DNA of 40,654 bases from Pelagibacterium lacus. Lineage in GTDB: Bacteria; Pseudomonadota; Alphaproteobacteria; Rhizobiales; Devosiaceae. A program made the translations under genes and the position numbers. Below the pieces are notes generated by a model. The model made no database searches. It saw nothing but the letters and a program-made list of their open reading frames with translations, and was not told the origin of the DNA. The stretch lies in NCBI RefSeq assembly GCF_003345525.1, contig NZ_QQNH01000026.1, positions 1 through 40,654 of the forward strand. Reading direction: 5' to 3'. The first letter of the stretch is position 1; each line of letters starts with the position of its first letter. Positions 1 through 10,518 of this stretch are shown here, piece after piece.

Positions 1-76
1 CCTCCAGATCATTGAATCTGGAAACCCATGAATCACACTCCCCGACAGAATTGAATCCTGAATGTCGATTGAACCT

Positions 77-179
77 AGAGCAATTCCCAATCTGATTGAA
101 TCAGATCAGGCGCTCTAACGTTTGTTTTGTCGCGTTTCCGAACCGAATAAGTGGTGCCCACTTATTCTGGAAACGCTCC
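77..179. repeat. Composite palindromic intergenic repeat, copy 1
   Basis: Two nested palindromes stand side by side. The first has outer arms agagc/gctct (77-81, 112-116) around atctgatt-g-aatcagat (90-106). The second has outer arms gcgtttcc/ggaaacgc (132-139, 169-176) around gaataagtgg-tgc-ccacttattc (145-167). The second half recurs almost unchanged at 6747-6797. It lies just beyond the 3' end of a minus-strand gene. Similar repeats are common between genes in Hyphomicrobiales (recalled, not searched). There is no T-run, so it is not a standard intrinsic terminator, although the stem may still end or stabilise transcripts. The 76 bases before it contain a further short palindrome (ccagat/atctgg) and several attgaat motifs, and nothing else I recognise. 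Confidence 0.8.
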
Positions 180-224
180 AGACAAATAGCCTCGGGGCCG
201 GTGCAGGCCGGCCCCGGGCGTTGC

Positions 225-1760
225 TTATTGCCCCGAAAACCCTTCGGCATAAAAGAGCTGGATATTCTCCAATTCGGGATAGCCATTGCGGGCGATGGAG
301 AGGGTTTCGAGGTGTTCGATGGCCGAGAAGCGGTCGGCGAGCTGTTCGGCGGCCCGTTCCGGATTGCGGGTCTGGACGACGACATAGGCGTTCCAGCCGC
401 GATGCTCGGCGGGGGTGAAATTATAGGCGAGATTGCGCGTGTCGGCGCCCAGGCAGGCCAGAGGCAGGCGGCCGGCCACCTGGGTATCGATATAGCCGCA
501 ATCGATCCAGTTGATGCCCATGACGAAGGCCTCGCCCTCTCCGAAGGCGCCCCGGTCGGCAAGGGCGGTGCCGAGCTCGGTCCAGGGCAGCTGCAGGGCG
601 GTGGGGTCTTCCCAATCGCCCGGGAACACGGCGCGAGCCCAGCCGGTGGCGGCGTGGGAGACCAGTAGCGCCAGGATGACGAAGGTCGCCGTCGCCGAGT
701 CATAGAGCCAGATGCGGATGGCCCTGCCGTCGCGATTGGCGGCCCAGGCGCCCATGAGCACGAACAGCATGAGATAGCCCGGCGCCTGCCAGTGGAAATG
801 GAACTGGGTATCGCTCCATAGCGCCACGAGGGTGAAAAAGACGATGGACGGCCAGCCGAGATAGGCCAAGAGCGCCGCGGCACCGGGCACCGCGCCGGTG
901 GGGAACTGGCCGCGCGGGCCGGCGGCGAGCGCGCGTCCGCCCACCCAGAGGGCCGGGATGGCGAGCCAGGGGACCATATAGAGCAATTGCCCCCAGACCA
1001 TCCGCAACAGCCCGTCCCAGCGCAGGCCGGATTGGGTTTCGACGGCGCGGCCGCCCTGAAAGCCAAAGCTGGCCCAATCGTTCTGGGCGTTCCAGACCAG
1101 CACCGGGGAGAACACGACGAGCGCGATGGCGACCGCCATCCAGGGCGCGCGGTGGCGCAGCCAGTGGCGCTGGGTGGAATTGGCGAGGAGGAACAGGCCC
1201 GTGCCCCCAGCGAGGAAAATGGCGTGGTATTTCGAGAGGAAGGTGAGGCCGAGAAAGAGGCCGCCGAGACCCCACATCAGCCATGGACGCCGGGCGCCGG
1301 AGCCGAAGAAGATCGAGACCAGCACGCGCAGCGTCGCCAGCCAGAACAGCAGCATGGGCGCATCGGGCTGGGTCCAGGAGCCGATGGAGAGGGAAAACAA
1401 CACGCAGGCATTGACGATCAGCGCCGCATAAAAGCCGGCCAGCGGGGTGTGGATGCGGCGGGTTATGTCGAAGACCAGCCAGGTCGACACCGCGAACATG
1501 ACGACGAAGGGCAGGCGGATGACCGGCAGCGCTTCGGACCCGGTGAGCTGGAGGGTGGCCCAGATGGTCCACAGCGAAAGCGGCGGCTGGTCGAAATAGG
1601 AGAGATGGAATTGCCGCGCCGAGGCAAGATAATAGGCCTCCCCCGTGCCCCAGCCGACCAGCGTGGCGCCGATCATGCGCAAGACGAAGGTCACGGCGAT
1701 GAGCACAAGGGTCGCCTGGGCCGGGGTGAAGGGGCCGATGCGGGGGGAATCAGTCGTCAT
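225..1760 (-). CDS. GT39-family membrane glycosyltransferase (ArnT/PMT-like)
   Basis: A 511-residue polytopic inner-membrane protein. It probably moves a sugar from a polyprenyl-phosphate carrier onto a lipid or surface acceptor on the periplasmic side. The N-terminal part is hydrophobic with an early acidic loop residue (GWGTGEAYYLASARQFHLSYFD), as in the GT39/PMT_2 family, where acidic residues in the first periplasmic loop are catalytic. About ten membrane segments precede a soluble tail from about residue 400. The start at MTTDSPR has GGAG six bases upstream. Longer in-frame starts would run into the upstream gene. It lies 17 bases after the GT2-GtrA gene, so the two form an operon in which the upstream enzyme plausibly makes the lipid-linked sugar donor used here. 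The acceptor is unknown. Confidence 0.85.
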   Translation of the reverse strand: MTTDSPRIGPFTPAQATLVLIAVTFVLRMIGATLVGWGTGEAYYLASARQFHLSYFDQPPLSLWTIWATLQLTGSEALPVIRLPFVVMFAVSTWLVFDITRRIHTPLAGFYAALIVNACVLFSLSIGSWTQPDAPMLLFWLATLRVLVSIFFGSGARRPWLMWGLGGLFLGLTFLSKYHAIFLAGGTGLFLLANSTQRHWLRHRAPWMAVAIALVVFSPVLVWNAQNDWASFGFQGGRAVETQSGLRWDGLLRMVWGQLLYMVPWLAIPALWVGGRALAAGPRGQFPTGAVPGAAALLAYLGWPSIVFFTLVALWSDTQFHFHWQAPGYLMLFVLMGAWAANRDGRAIRIWLYDSATATFVILALLVSHAATGWARAVFPGDWEDPTALQLPWTELGTALADRGAFGEGEAFVMGINWIDCGYIDTQVAGRLPLACLGADTRNLAYNFTPAEHRGWNAYVVVQTRNPERAAEQLADRFSAIEHLETLSIARNGYPELENIQLFYAEGFSGQ

Positions 1761-1777
1761 CGCGATCTCCGGCCGAG

Positions 1778-2908
1778 CTAGCGCCACGTGAAAATCCTCG
1801 TGGCGGCGTAGTTGAAGACGACGCTCATGATGGCGCCGGCGATGCCGGCGAAGAGGAAATTGACCACATGCGCCTCGAACAGCACGCTGGCCACCGACAC
1901 ATTGGCCAGGGCCCCGAAGCTGCACACCAGATAAAAGCTCAGAAGGCCGGTCCAGAAGCGGCGGCCGCGCAGCTTCTTGTCGGCATAGGTCAACTCGTTG
2001 TTGAGGATGAAATTGGTGGTCATGGCCACGACGGTGGCCAGCAATTGCGAATTGGCGAAGTTGAAGTCGAAGACCTCGAAGGCCAGGGTCAGCGTGACGA
2101 GGTGGACGAGGATGCCCGAGGCGCCGACGAGGGAAAACAGCAGGAAGCTGGTCGGCAGGAAACCGCGCGAGACCTGCGAGACGATCAGCCCGAGGAACTG
2201 GGCGACGATCAGGGGGCTCATCTTGCTTTCGCCGGCAAAGCGCGGGCGGAAGCTGTAGGGCACCTCGGCGATCACCAGCCGGCCCGACCGGCGCCGGTTG
2301 GCGGTGACGATGATGTCGAGCAGGATCTTGAAGCCTTCATGGGAAAGGCGCGGCACGATCTCGTTGAACAGCGCGCGGCGCAAGAGGAAATACCCGCTCA
2401 TGGGATCGGACAGCGCCTTGCCGGTGATAAAGCCCGAAAGGCGGGTGGCCAGTTTCGAACCGGCCTCGCGGCGGGCGGAAAAGCCCTCGGTCGAACTCCC
2501 CTCCCCGGTATAGCGCGAGCCGACCGCGATGTCGGCGCCCTCGCGCGCCCGTTCGAGCATCAGGGGCAGGATGGACTCGTCGTGCTGGTGGTCGGCGTCG
2601 ATGACGGCGACGAATTCGGCGGCCGAGGCGGCCATGCCCTCGATGCAGGCCGAGGACAGCCCGCGCCGCCCCACCCGGTGGATGCAGCGCACATGGGGCT
2701 TTTCGAGCGCGATCTGCTTGGCGAGGGCGGCGGTGCCGTCCGGGCTGTCATCGTCGACGATGATCACCTCGAAAGCAACGCCCGCAAGGGCGGCCTCGAG
2801 CTTTTCGACCAGGGGGGCGATATTGTCGCGTTCGTTGAAGGTGGGAACGATCACCGAGAGGGTCGGCGCCGTCCAGGCCCGTGCGAATGAGGGGGCGGGA
2901 TCTGTCAT
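1778..2908 (-). CDS. GT2 polyprenyl-phosphate glycosyltransferase with C-terminal GtrA domain
   Basis: A 376-residue two-domain protein. Residues about 15-235 are a DPM1-like GT2 domain with LSVIVPTFNE, the nucleotide-binding VIIVDDDSPDGT and a DXD-type stretch (VIDADHQHD). It should transfer a sugar from a nucleotide sugar to undecaprenyl phosphate on the cytoplasmic face. Residues about 245-370 are a GtrA-like domain with four membrane segments, ending FNYAATRIFTWR, which is thought to help flip or hold the lipid-linked sugar. The start at MTDPAPS is chosen because the GT2 fold begins about 15 residues later; the ribosome site is weak (AAAGACG), and a start nine codons upstream is possible. 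It is first in an operon with the GT39 enzyme and diverges from groES. The sugar is not identifiable. Confidence 0.88.
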   Translation of the reverse strand: MTDPAPSFARAWTAPTLSVIVPTFNERDNIAPLVEKLEAALAGVAFEVIIVDDDSPDGTAALAKQIALEKPHVRCIHRVGRRGLSSACIEGMAASAAEFVAVIDADHQHDESILPLMLERAREGADIAVGSRYTGEGSSTEGFSARREAGSKLATRLSGFITGKALSDPMSGYFLLRRALFNEIVPRLSHEGFKILLDIIVTANRRRSGRLVIAEVPYSFRPRFAGESKMSPLIVAQFLGLIVSQVSRGFLPTSFLLFSLVGASGILVHLVTLTLAFEVFDFNFANSQLLATVVAMTTNFILNNELTYADKKLRGRRFWTGLLSFYLVCSFGALANVSVASVLFEAHVVNFLFAGIAGAIMSVVFNYAATRIFTWR

Positions 2909-3013
2909 TGTATCGTCTTTATTTTTCCCATGCATGCGGGTGCCGGCCGCGAACCGCCACCCCCGCATAGCAAGCGGCGCCCGGGGATGCAAAAAATATT
3001 GTCGGCGGCATTC

Positions 3014-3042
3014 TTGACTCTGAGGAGCCCTCCTCCTATCTG
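3014..3042 (+). promoter_or_regulatory. Predicted sigma70-type promoter of groESL
   Basis: A TTGACT box (3014-3019) and a TATCTG box (3037-3042) are 17 bases apart. The predicted transcription start falls just ahead of the CIRCE operator, the usual arrangement for HrcA-repressed groE promoters. The spacer carries a perfect gaggag-cc-ctcctc inverted repeat (3022-3035) of unknown meaning. Confidence 0.6.
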
Positions 3043-3055
3043 CTCGGCAGGCTTG

Positions 3056-3082
3056 CTGGCACTCTCTATGCAGGAGTGCTAA
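3056..3082. promoter_or_regulatory. CIRCE element (HrcA operator)
   Basis: The right arm GAGTGCTAA (3074-3082) matches the CIRCE consensus exactly. The left arm CTGGCACTC (3056-3064) matches seven of nine positions, and the spacer is the canonical nine bases. HrcA binds such sites to repress groESL and releases on heat stress. hrcA is not in the window. Confidence 0.95.
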
Positions 3083-3128
3083 CAGCTGAGGAAATTGCAT
3101 CTCAACATTACGTTCCAAAGGAGCGACC

Positions 3129-3419
3129 ATGAGCTTCCGTCCCCTGCATGACCGCGTCGTGGTTCGGCGCGTCGACAGCGAAGAAAAGACCGCTGGCGGC
3201 ATCATCATCCCCGACACCGCCAAGGAAAAGCCCTCCGAGGGCGTCATCGTTTCCGTCGGCCCGGGCGCCCGCGACGATTCCGGCAAGGTGACCGCGCTGG
3301 ACGTCAAGGCCGGCGACCGCGTGCTGTTCGGCAAGTGGAGCGGCACCGAAGTCAAGATCAACGGCGAAGACCTGCTGATCATGAAAGAGTCCGACATCAT
3401 GGGCGTGATCGAAGGCTAA
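3129..3419 (+). CDS. groES: Co-chaperonin GroES
   Basis: A 96-residue Hsp10 that caps the GroEL ring as a heptamer in the cytoplasm. It has the expected start ([15 protein letters not shown]), the mobile loop around [18 protein letters not shown] and the C-terminal [20 protein letters not shown]. The length is normal. The ribosome site AAGGAG stands eight bases before the start. It is the first gene of the groESL operon behind the promoter and CIRCE operator, with groEL 50 bases downstream. Confidence 0.98.
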   Translation: MSFRPLHDRVVVRRVDSEEKTAGGIIIPDTAKEKPSEGVIVSVGPGARDDSGKVTALDVKAGDRVLFGKWSGTEVKINGEDLLIMKESDIMGVIEG

Positions 3420-3451
3420 GCCTTTAGCTTCTCACACTCTTTTCCTGTTAA

Positions 3452-5147
<1,696 letters not shown>

Positions 5148-5254
5148 CTCACGGGCCGTACCGCAATCGGCCCGACGCGCTAAAACCGCGCTGGGCCGCT
5201 TGCTGGCCCTGCGCGGGCGCGGCCGACACCGGCCGGGCGCTCTTCGCGCCTTGG

Positions 5255-5280
5255 ATAAAAATTGGGGTCTCTCCAGACCC
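5255..5280 (-). terminator. Minus-strand intrinsic terminator for the TSUP exporter gene
   Basis: Read on the minus strand, GGGTCT-GGAG-AGACCC forms a 6-bp stem with a tetraloop. It is followed by CAATTTTTAT, a good U-tract. It lies about 90 bases beyond the stop codon of the exporter gene. Confidence 0.65.
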
Positions 5281-5283
5281 TCG

Positions 5284-5323
5284 AACGGGAAGGCGGTCCT
5301 TGTGGCCGCCTTTTCCGTTTTTG
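5284..5323 (+). terminator. Plus-strand intrinsic terminator (backup for groESL or end of a short RNA)
   Basis: The stem GGAAGGCGG/CCGCCTTTTCC with a loop around tccttgtgg is followed by GTTTTT. With the neighbouring minus-strand hairpin it makes a two-way termination zone between convergent transcripts. The first groEL terminator lies 140 bases upstream, so this one either catches read-through or ends an unrecognised short transcript. Confidence 0.65.
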
Positions 5324-5372
5324 GGATTTCCCGTTCATTTTTTGAGTGGCGCAGCTTTGACGGCGCCTGCCG

Positions 5373-6122
5373 TTAGGGGAACAGCAGCAGCTTGATCGCA
5401 AGGGCGAGCGACACGACGATGACCAGCGGGCGGATGACCCAGGCGCCGAAGCGGATGCCGGTGAGCGCGCCGAGATAGCCGCCGGCCACCTGCCCCATGG
5501 CCATGACGATGGCCACGGGCCACACCACATCGCCGGCAAAGATGAAGAACACCAAAGCAGCCAAGTTCGAGGTGACGTTGAGCACCTTGGTGTGGGCCGA
5601 GGCCCGGGCGGCCGAAAGCCCGAACAGGGCGATGAAGGCCAGCATGAAGAACGAGCCCGCGCCGGGGCCGAAAAGCCCGTCATAGAACCCGATGACGAAG
5701 CCGAACACCGACACGAAGCGCGAAAAGCTCAGATGCGCGGTGCCATCGGCATCGCGGATCGACGGCGAGAAGGTGAAATAGAGCGCCACGGCGATCACCG
5801 CGACGGGCACGGCGATTTCCAGCGCCGCGGTATCGACCTGCTTGACGGCGGCGGCGCCGAGCAGCGAGCCGGCGAAGGCCGCCGCGATGGCGGGCACCAG
5901 CGCCAGCAGCGAGACATAGCCCTTGCGCCAATAGGTGATGGCCGCCGCCGTGGTGCCCACGATGCTCTGGGCCTTGTTGGTGGCCAGGGCCCCTACCGGC
6001 GACAACCCGGACGACAACAGCACCGGAATGGTGATCAGCCCCCCGCCCCCGGCCACGGCATCGACGAAACCAGCCAAGACGCCCACGCCGCCCAGAAGCA
6101 GCAGAACCCATAGATCGAACAC
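5373..6122 (-). CDS. TSUP (TauE/SafE, YfcA-like) membrane exporter
   Basis: A 249-residue protein with seven to eight membrane segments in two related halves. The signature GFVDAVAGGGGLITIPVLL is at residues 18-36, and the second half carries GFYDGLFGPGAGSFF. The family (sulfite exporter TauE/SafE, PF01925) moves sulfur-containing or organosulfonate anions, but YfcA-like members mostly have unknown substrates. The start is GTG, supported by GGAGG eight bases upstream; an ATG closer to that site is out of frame. It is a single gene with its own terminator. No sulfur-metabolism gene is nearby to narrow the substrate. Confidence 0.9.
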   Translation of the reverse strand: MFDLWVLLLLGGVGVLAGFVDAVAGGGGLITIPVLLSSGLSPVGALATNKAQSIVGTTAAAITYWRKGYVSLLALVPAIAAAFAGSLLGAAAVKQVDTAALEIAVPVAVIAVALYFTFSPSIRDADGTAHLSFSRFVSVFGFVIGFYDGLFGPGAGSFFMLAFIALFGLSAARASAHTKVLNVTSNLAALVFFIFAGDVVWPVAIVMAMGQVAGGYLGALTGIRFGAWVIRPLVIVVSLALAIKLLLFP

Positions 6123-6317
6123 GCGTCATCCTCCGGAACCGGCATGGTGTTGCCCCAGCGCGGGCGGCAAAGCAATGGCAAAACCGGGGGTGCATCCGGT
6201 TGCGGACAATTGGCCGGGATCGTTCGCAAATGCGAGACGAACTGTCGGCGTCGGGGGCCATTTCCAGAATGAGCGGCGTGAGGCATGATGGGCCTATCGT
6301 TTTTTAAGGATATGCAC

Positions 6318-6701
6318 ATGACCTCTCTTCAGACCTATCTCCCGATTGCCGGCCGCATTCTCATGGCCATCATCTTCTTCATGTCGGGAATTTCCAAGAT
6401 CACCGATCCGGGCATGAATGTGGGCTATATGGAAGCCTTCGGGGTGCCGGGCATCCTGCTGTGGCCGACGATCATCGTCGAAATCGCCGGCGCGGTGATG
6501 CTGATCGTCGGCTTCCAGGTCCGCTGGGCCGCCGCCGCCCTCGCCGCCTTCACCCTCGTCGCCGGGGTGATCTTCCACACCGATTTCGGCAATCCGGCCG
6601 AGTTGATCAACTTCATGAAGAACCTCGCCATCATCGGCGGCCTGCTCTATGTCGTCGCCTATGGCGCCGGGGCCTTCTCGATGGATCAGCGCAAGACGTA
6701 A
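6318..6701 (+). CDS. DoxX family membrane protein
   Basis: A 127-residue inner-membrane protein with four hydrophobic helices. It opens LPIAGRILMAIIFFMSGISKI and contains the DoxX-like run FGVPGILLWPTIIVEIAGAVMLIVGF. Relatives are small quinone-linked or redox-stress membrane proteins, mostly of unproven function. The start at MTSLQTY is chosen because AAGGA stands seven bases upstream; the ATG two codons earlier would be too close to it. The gene stands alone. A GC hairpin (gggggtgg/ccaccccc, 6708-6734) without a T-run follows the stop codon, then the repeat shared with 77-179. Confidence 0.88.
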   Translation: MTSLQTYLPIAGRILMAIIFFMSGISKITDPGMNVGYMEAFGVPGILLWPTIIVEIAGAVMLIVGFQVRWAAAALAAFTLVAGVIFHTDFGNPAELINFMKNLAIIGGLLYVVAYGAGAFSMDQRKT

Positions 6702-6746
6702 CGGATCGGGGGTGGCGGCGCTGGCCCCACCCCCAGAGCCATTGTC

Positions 6747-6797
6747 TGGTCGCGCTTCCGAACCGGATAAGTGGTGCCCACTTATCCTGGAAACCCT
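6747..6797. repeat. Palindromic intergenic repeat, copy 2
   Basis: The core ggataagtgg-tgc-ccacttatcc (6765-6787) and its flanks cttccgaacc and tggaaac match the second half of the repeat at 77-179. The inner stem differs by a compensating pair (A to G on one side, T to C on the other), so pairing is kept. It abuts the hisG stop codon, just as copy 1 lies behind the GT39 gene. The first half (the atctgatt palindrome) is missing here. Confidence 0.85.
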
Positions 6798-7505
6798 CTA
6801 CTCGAAAGGCTCCGCGCCCAACGGTGCGAGGAGCCGGTTGAGGGTGGAGCGTTTTTCCGGCGTCCAGGGGGCGTTGCGGGCTACCAGAAGCAACGCCTCG
6901 CTTTGCAGCATCACGCCGTTTTCCAGAACCCGCAGGCCATTGGCCTTGAGGGTCGAGCCGGTCGAGGTGATGTCGACCACAAGATCGGCGGCGCCGGAGG
7001 CCGGGGCGGCCTCGGTGGCGCCGAGGCTTTCGACGATGCGGTATTCGGCGATGCCGTGGCGGGCGAAATGGCGGCGGGTGAGGTTGACGAATTTGGTCGC
7101 CACCCGCAGCCAGCGGCCATGCCGGGCGCGGAAATCGGCGGCGACGTCGGAGAGATCCTCCATGGTCGTCACGTCGATCCAGCTGTCGGGCACGGCGACC
7201 ACCGCGTCGGCGCGCCCGAAGCCGAGCCGCCTGGCCACCGCCACCTGGGCGGGACCGGCCTCGGCGGTCTCGTGGATCAGATCTTCGCCGGTGATGCCCA
7301 AATCGATGCTGCCGCGAATGAGCTCGCGGGCGATTTCCGAAGCCGAGAGGAAGCGGACCGTCACATCGGGCATGCCGGCCATGGCACCCAGATAGGAGCG
7401 CGCGCCGCCAGGCCGCGAGATGGTGAGCCCCACCCTATCGAACACCGCGATGGCTTCTTCCTGAATGCGCCCCTTGGAGGGCAGCGCCAGCAGAATGGTG
7501 CTCAT
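6798..7505 (-). CDS. hisG: ATP phosphoribosyltransferase, short-form catalytic subunit
   Basis: A 235-residue HisG of the short class, which lacks the C-terminal regulatory domain. It catalyses the first step of histidine synthesis (ATP + PRPP to phosphoribosyl-ATP). It begins LLALPSKGRIQEEAIAVFDR and carries the PRPP-binding loop DITSTGSTLKANGL near residue 170. Short HisG is active and feedback-regulated only as a hetero-octamer with HisZ, encoded immediately upstream. Its ATG overlaps the hisZ stop as ATGA, which indicates translational coupling and fixes the start. It is the last gene of hisS-hisZ-hisG, and its stop codon touches the palindromic repeat. Confidence 0.96.
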   Translation of the reverse strand: MSTILLALPSKGRIQEEAIAVFDRVGLTISRPGGARSYLGAMAGMPDVTVRFLSASEIARELIRGSIDLGITGEDLIHETAEAGPAQVAVARRLGFGRADAVVAVPDSWIDVTTMEDLSDVAADFRARHGRWLRVATKFVNLTRRHFARHGIAEYRIVESLGATEAAPASGAADLVVDITSTGSTLKANGLRVLENGVMLQSEALLLVARNAPWTPEKRSTLNRLLAPLGAEPFE

Positions 7506-8581
7506 CGGGCGACCTCCTCGTCCAGCCGTTCGGCCCAGACGGCGCAACCGACCGCCGGGATATCGCGGGCGGCGCCCAATCGCCGCAGCAGGCGATCATA
7601 TTGCCCGCCCGAGACCAGCACCTCGCCCCGGCGCCCGGTCACCTCGAAGGTGAGGCCGGTATAATAATCGAGCCGCGGGGAGAAGCCGGCATCGAACACC
7701 AGACTGCCCGCCGCCAGCCCCGTCTGGAGCGCCGCGACGCGGGTTTCGGCCTTGGCGAGCGCATCCCCCAGATCGAGGGCACTGGCCCGGGCCAGCCGGT
7801 CGATGGCCGCCAGCGCCTCGGCGGCCGGGCCGGAAATGGCGAGGTAATCGCGCAACAAGGCGATGGTCGGCGCGGGGACGTGGGCCGCTTCGAGGGCCTG
7901 TTTTTCCACATAGCGCCGGGCGATCTCCTCGGGACTGCGGCTCTCGGTGAGGCTGAGGCCGTTGCTGAGCATCAACTCCCCCACCCAATCGATAATGTCG
8001 TCGAGCTTCATCCCGGCGGGGCCCTCCGGGGCGCCGTGCGGGCTGGCCAGCCGGTCGAGCAGCGCCGCCATGGCCTCGGGATGGCCGAAGCGCGCGCGGA
8101 TGCGGGGACGCCAGACCTCGGGCATGTCGCAGGCGGCGAGGAGGGTTTCGAAGAGGTCGATATCGCCCACCCGCATATGGGGGGTCACGACGCCATAGAG
8201 ATCGAGCACGGCGCGGGCGAAGGCGATGATCCTGTCGAGCGCCGCGCCGGCATCGGGAAGCGCCAGCAGCTCCATGCCCCCCTGCACGAATTCGGCCGGA
8301 CCCTCGGCGCGCTGGCGGAACACCGGGCCGAGATAGCCATAGGCGGCCGGGGTCGCCGCGCCGCTGGAGATATGGTCCATGGCGATGGGCAGGGTGAAAT
8401 CGGGACGCAGGCAGAATTCGGTGCCGTCCGTGCCCTGGGTGAGGATCATCCGCGCCCCGAACTGCTCGCCGGCCAGATCGAAATAGGGGGCGGGGGAAAT
8501 GAGAATCGGCGGAGTGGCGAAGGTGATGCCCGGGGCCGAGACCAGCCCCTTGAGCGCATCGCGGCGGGCGGCGGGGGTCAT
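7502..8581 (-). CDS. hisZ: ATP phosphoribosyltransferase regulatory subunit HisZ
   Basis: A 359-residue class II synthetase-like protein that does not charge tRNA. It binds short HisG and gives it activity and histidine feedback control. HisRS-derived features remain: [10 protein letters not shown] near residue 60, YLGPVFRQR (motif-2 remnant) and [15 protein letters not shown] near residue 305. The tRNA anticodon-binding domain is absent, as expected for HisZ. The start overlaps the hisS stop codon by four bases (ATGA), and the gene overlaps hisG in the same way. The co-occurrence of a 235-residue HisG and this gene confirms the heteromeric enzyme type. Confidence 0.95.
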   Translation of the reverse strand: MTPAARRDALKGLVSAPGITFATPPILISPAPYFDLAGEQFGARMILTQGTDGTEFCLRPDFTLPIAMDHISSGAATPAAYGYLGPVFRQRAEGPAEFVQGGMELLALPDAGAALDRIIAFARAVLDLYGVVTPHMRVGDIDLFETLLAACDMPEVWRPRIRARFGHPEAMAALLDRLASPHGAPEGPAGMKLDDIIDWVGELMLSNGLSLTESRSPEEIARRYVEKQALEAAHVPAPTIALLRDYLAISGPAAEALAAIDRLARASALDLGDALAKAETRVAALQTGLAAGSLVFDAGFSPRLDYYTGLTFEVTGRRGEVLVSGGQYDRLLRRLGAARDIPAVGCAVWAERLDEEVAR

Positions 8582-10023
8582 GGGCGGGCGTTCACTTCCA
8601 TCCAGGCCGCGACGGCGGGGATCTGCCGGACGAAATCGACCATGTCGCCGCGCGGCACGGAATACTGGCCCGGGCGCTCGGCTTTCCAGGCGGCGTTGTC
8701 GGTGATCGATGCGGCAGCCTCGGCGCCTTCGGCGAGGTCCTTGATCTGCACGATCCCCGCTTCGCGCTCGTCGGAGCCCTGGATGATCACGGCCGGGGCG
8801 TTGCGCTTGTCGGCATATTTCATCTGCTTGCCCATGTTCTTCGAGCTTCCGAGGAACAATTCGGCGCGGATGCCGGCGGCGCGCAGTTCGGCGACCATCT
8901 TCTGGTAGTCGGCGATGCGGTCCTTTTCCATGACGGTGACGACCACCGGGCCGGTCGCCGGCCGGCTCGACAGATTGCCGGTGAGCTTCAATGCGCTGGC
9001 GAGGCGGGACACGCCGATGGAAAAGCCGGTGGCGGGGGTCTCCTCGTTGCGGAAGCGCGAGACGAGCCCGTCATAGCGTCCGCCGCCGCCCACCGAGCCG
9101 AACAACACGTCCTGGCCCTTCTCGTTCTGCACGGTGAAGGTCAGTTCGATCTCGAACACCGGGCCGGTGTAATATTCGAGGCCGCGCACCACCGAGGGGT
9201 CGATGCGGATGCGGTCCTCGCCATAGCCGGCCGAGGCGAACAGCGCGGCCATGGCATCGAGCTCGGCGATGCCCTCATTGCCGGACGGCACCTTGCCCCC
9301 GACATAGTCGATGACGGCGGCGATCTGCGCCGGGTCGAGCCCCGCGCCCGCGGTGAAATCGCCGCTCTCGTCCTTGCGGCCTTCGCCGAGAAGCAGGCGC
9401 ACGCCCTCGGGGCCGAATTTGTCCAGCTTGTCGATGGCGCGCAGCACGGTGAGCTTCTGGCCTTCATCGGCGACGCCGATGGCCTGCAAGACGCCGTCGA
9501 GCACCTTGCGGTTGTTCACCCGCACCACGTATTTGCCGGCCAGCCCCAGCGCGTCCATGGTGTCGGCCATCATCATGCAGATTTCGGCATCGGCCTCCGG
9601 CCCCGCCGCGCCGACAGTATCGGCATCGAACTGCATGAACTGGCGGAAGCGGCCCGGACCGGGCTTTTCATTGCGGAACACCCAGCCCTGGCGATAGGAG
9701 CGGAAGGGCTTTGGCAGGTCCTGATAGTTCTGGGCGAAATAACGGGCCAGCGGCGCGGTGAGATCATAGCGCAGGCTGAGCCATTGCTCGTCATCGTCCT
9801 GCATCGAAAACACGCCGGCATTGGGCCGGTCGGTGTCAGGCAGGAACTTGCCCAGGGTCTCGGTGTATTCGAGGAACGGGGTCTGGAGGGGGTCGAAGCC
9901 ATAGCGCTCATAGACATGGCGGATTTTCGCGACCATCTCCTCGACCGCCGCGAGATCGGCGGGTTCGGAATCGACGAAACCGCGCGGCAGGCGCGGCTCG
10001 ATGAGCGCGGAATTCTTTGCCAT
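8578..10023 (-). CDS. hisS: Histidyl-tRNA synthetase
   Basis: A 481-residue class II synthetase that charges tRNA-His. Motif 2 reads [18 protein letters not shown], with the NEKPGPG form rather than the AERPQKG form of E. coli. The histidine-binding [14 protein letters not shown] lies near residue 285 and motif 3 near [15 protein letters not shown]-terminal anticodon-binding domain follows. It is longer than the E. coli enzyme (424). The start MAKNSAL has AAGGA seven bases upstream. It leads the hisS-hisZ-hisG operon. Its matching tRNA-His, which lacks the usual identity pair, lies at 12382-12458 in the same window. Confidence 0.97.
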   Translation of the reverse strand: MAKNSALIEPRLPRGFVDSEPADLAAVEEMVAKIRHVYERYGFDPLQTPFLEYTETLGKFLPDTDRPNAGVFSMQDDDEQWLSLRYDLTAPLARYFAQNYQDLPKPFRSYRQGWVFRNEKPGPGRFRQFMQFDADTVGAAGPEADAEICMMMADTMDALGLAGKYVVRVNNRKVLDGVLQAIGVADEGQKLTVLRAIDKLDKFGPEGVRLLLGEGRKDESGDFTAGAGLDPAQIAAVIDYVGGKVPSGNEGIAELDAMAALFASAGYGEDRIRIDPSVVRGLEYYTGPVFEIELTFTVQNEKGQDVLFGSVGGGGRYDGLVSRFRNEETPATGFSIGVSRLASALKLTGNLSSRPATGPVVVTVMEKDRIADYQKMVAELRAAGIRAELFLGSSKNMGKQMKYADKRNAPAVIIQGSDEREAGIVQIKDLAEGAEAAASITDNAAWKAERPGQYSVPRGDMVDFVRQIPAVAAWMEVNARP

Positions 10024-10267
10024 GTCCTGATCCTTCAAAACCCCGGGGAACTGGGGCCTTTCGCAATACCGGGCCGTTCCTAAACGATCTGGGGTGCCGA
10101 GACAAGGCAAGGCAAAAGTGTTGCCCGGGCGCCACAGGCGAGGGACAAGTGCGACATCGGGTCACAGAAAGGGGTTGGCGATCACGGATTCGTTAGTTAT
10201 GGAGGAGCGTCTTCAACACTGGCGTCGCTCCCCGTGGCGCCATCGCAACTCCGAGGGAGGCGTCTTC

Positions 10268-10369
10268 ATGGCTGCATTTGCTCACGTCCTCGCCCATGGT
10301 GTTGAAGGTCGCGGCACGACTCTCGTCCGCCGCTTCAATTGGACCGGCCCGATCAGCACTTTCCGCTGA
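10268..10369 (+). CDS. Possible 33-residue small protein, function unknown
   Basis: A short frame (MAAFAHVLAHGVEGRG...) with a strong ribosome site (GAGGGAGG, seven bases before ATG). It is basic near the end and has no recognised domain. It is upstream of, and reads the same way as, the 81-residue gene at 10519, which ends in a terminator, so the two may share a transcript or this may be a leader peptide. A weak promoter-like pair (TTGGCG at 10175, TATGGA at 10198, 17 apart) precedes it. The rest of 10024-10518 shows nothing else. The translation is unproven. Confidence 0.3.
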   Translation: MAAFAHVLAHGVEGRGTTLVRRFNWTGPISTFR

Positions 10370-10518
10370 CGCCGGCACAATGACCGGGCTTCGGCCCACC
10401 CTTCCAAACCCATCTCGAACCTTTCGATTCTGACGACAGCACCTTTGCGTCCTGCCGCCGGAATCCTCGATCAACAGCAATAAGGGACCAGTCCGTTTCG
10501 AAACGGCTGGAGACATCC

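Noticed and set aside
1761-1925. N-terminal extension of the GT39 gene
   Set aside because: The extra codons lie inside the GT2-GtrA gene on the same strand and look unlike a membrane protein. The MTTDSPR start has a good ribosome site.
6708-6734. Intrinsic terminator after the DoxX gene
   Set aside because: The 8-bp GC stem has an 11-base loop and no T-run; it is mentioned with the gene only.
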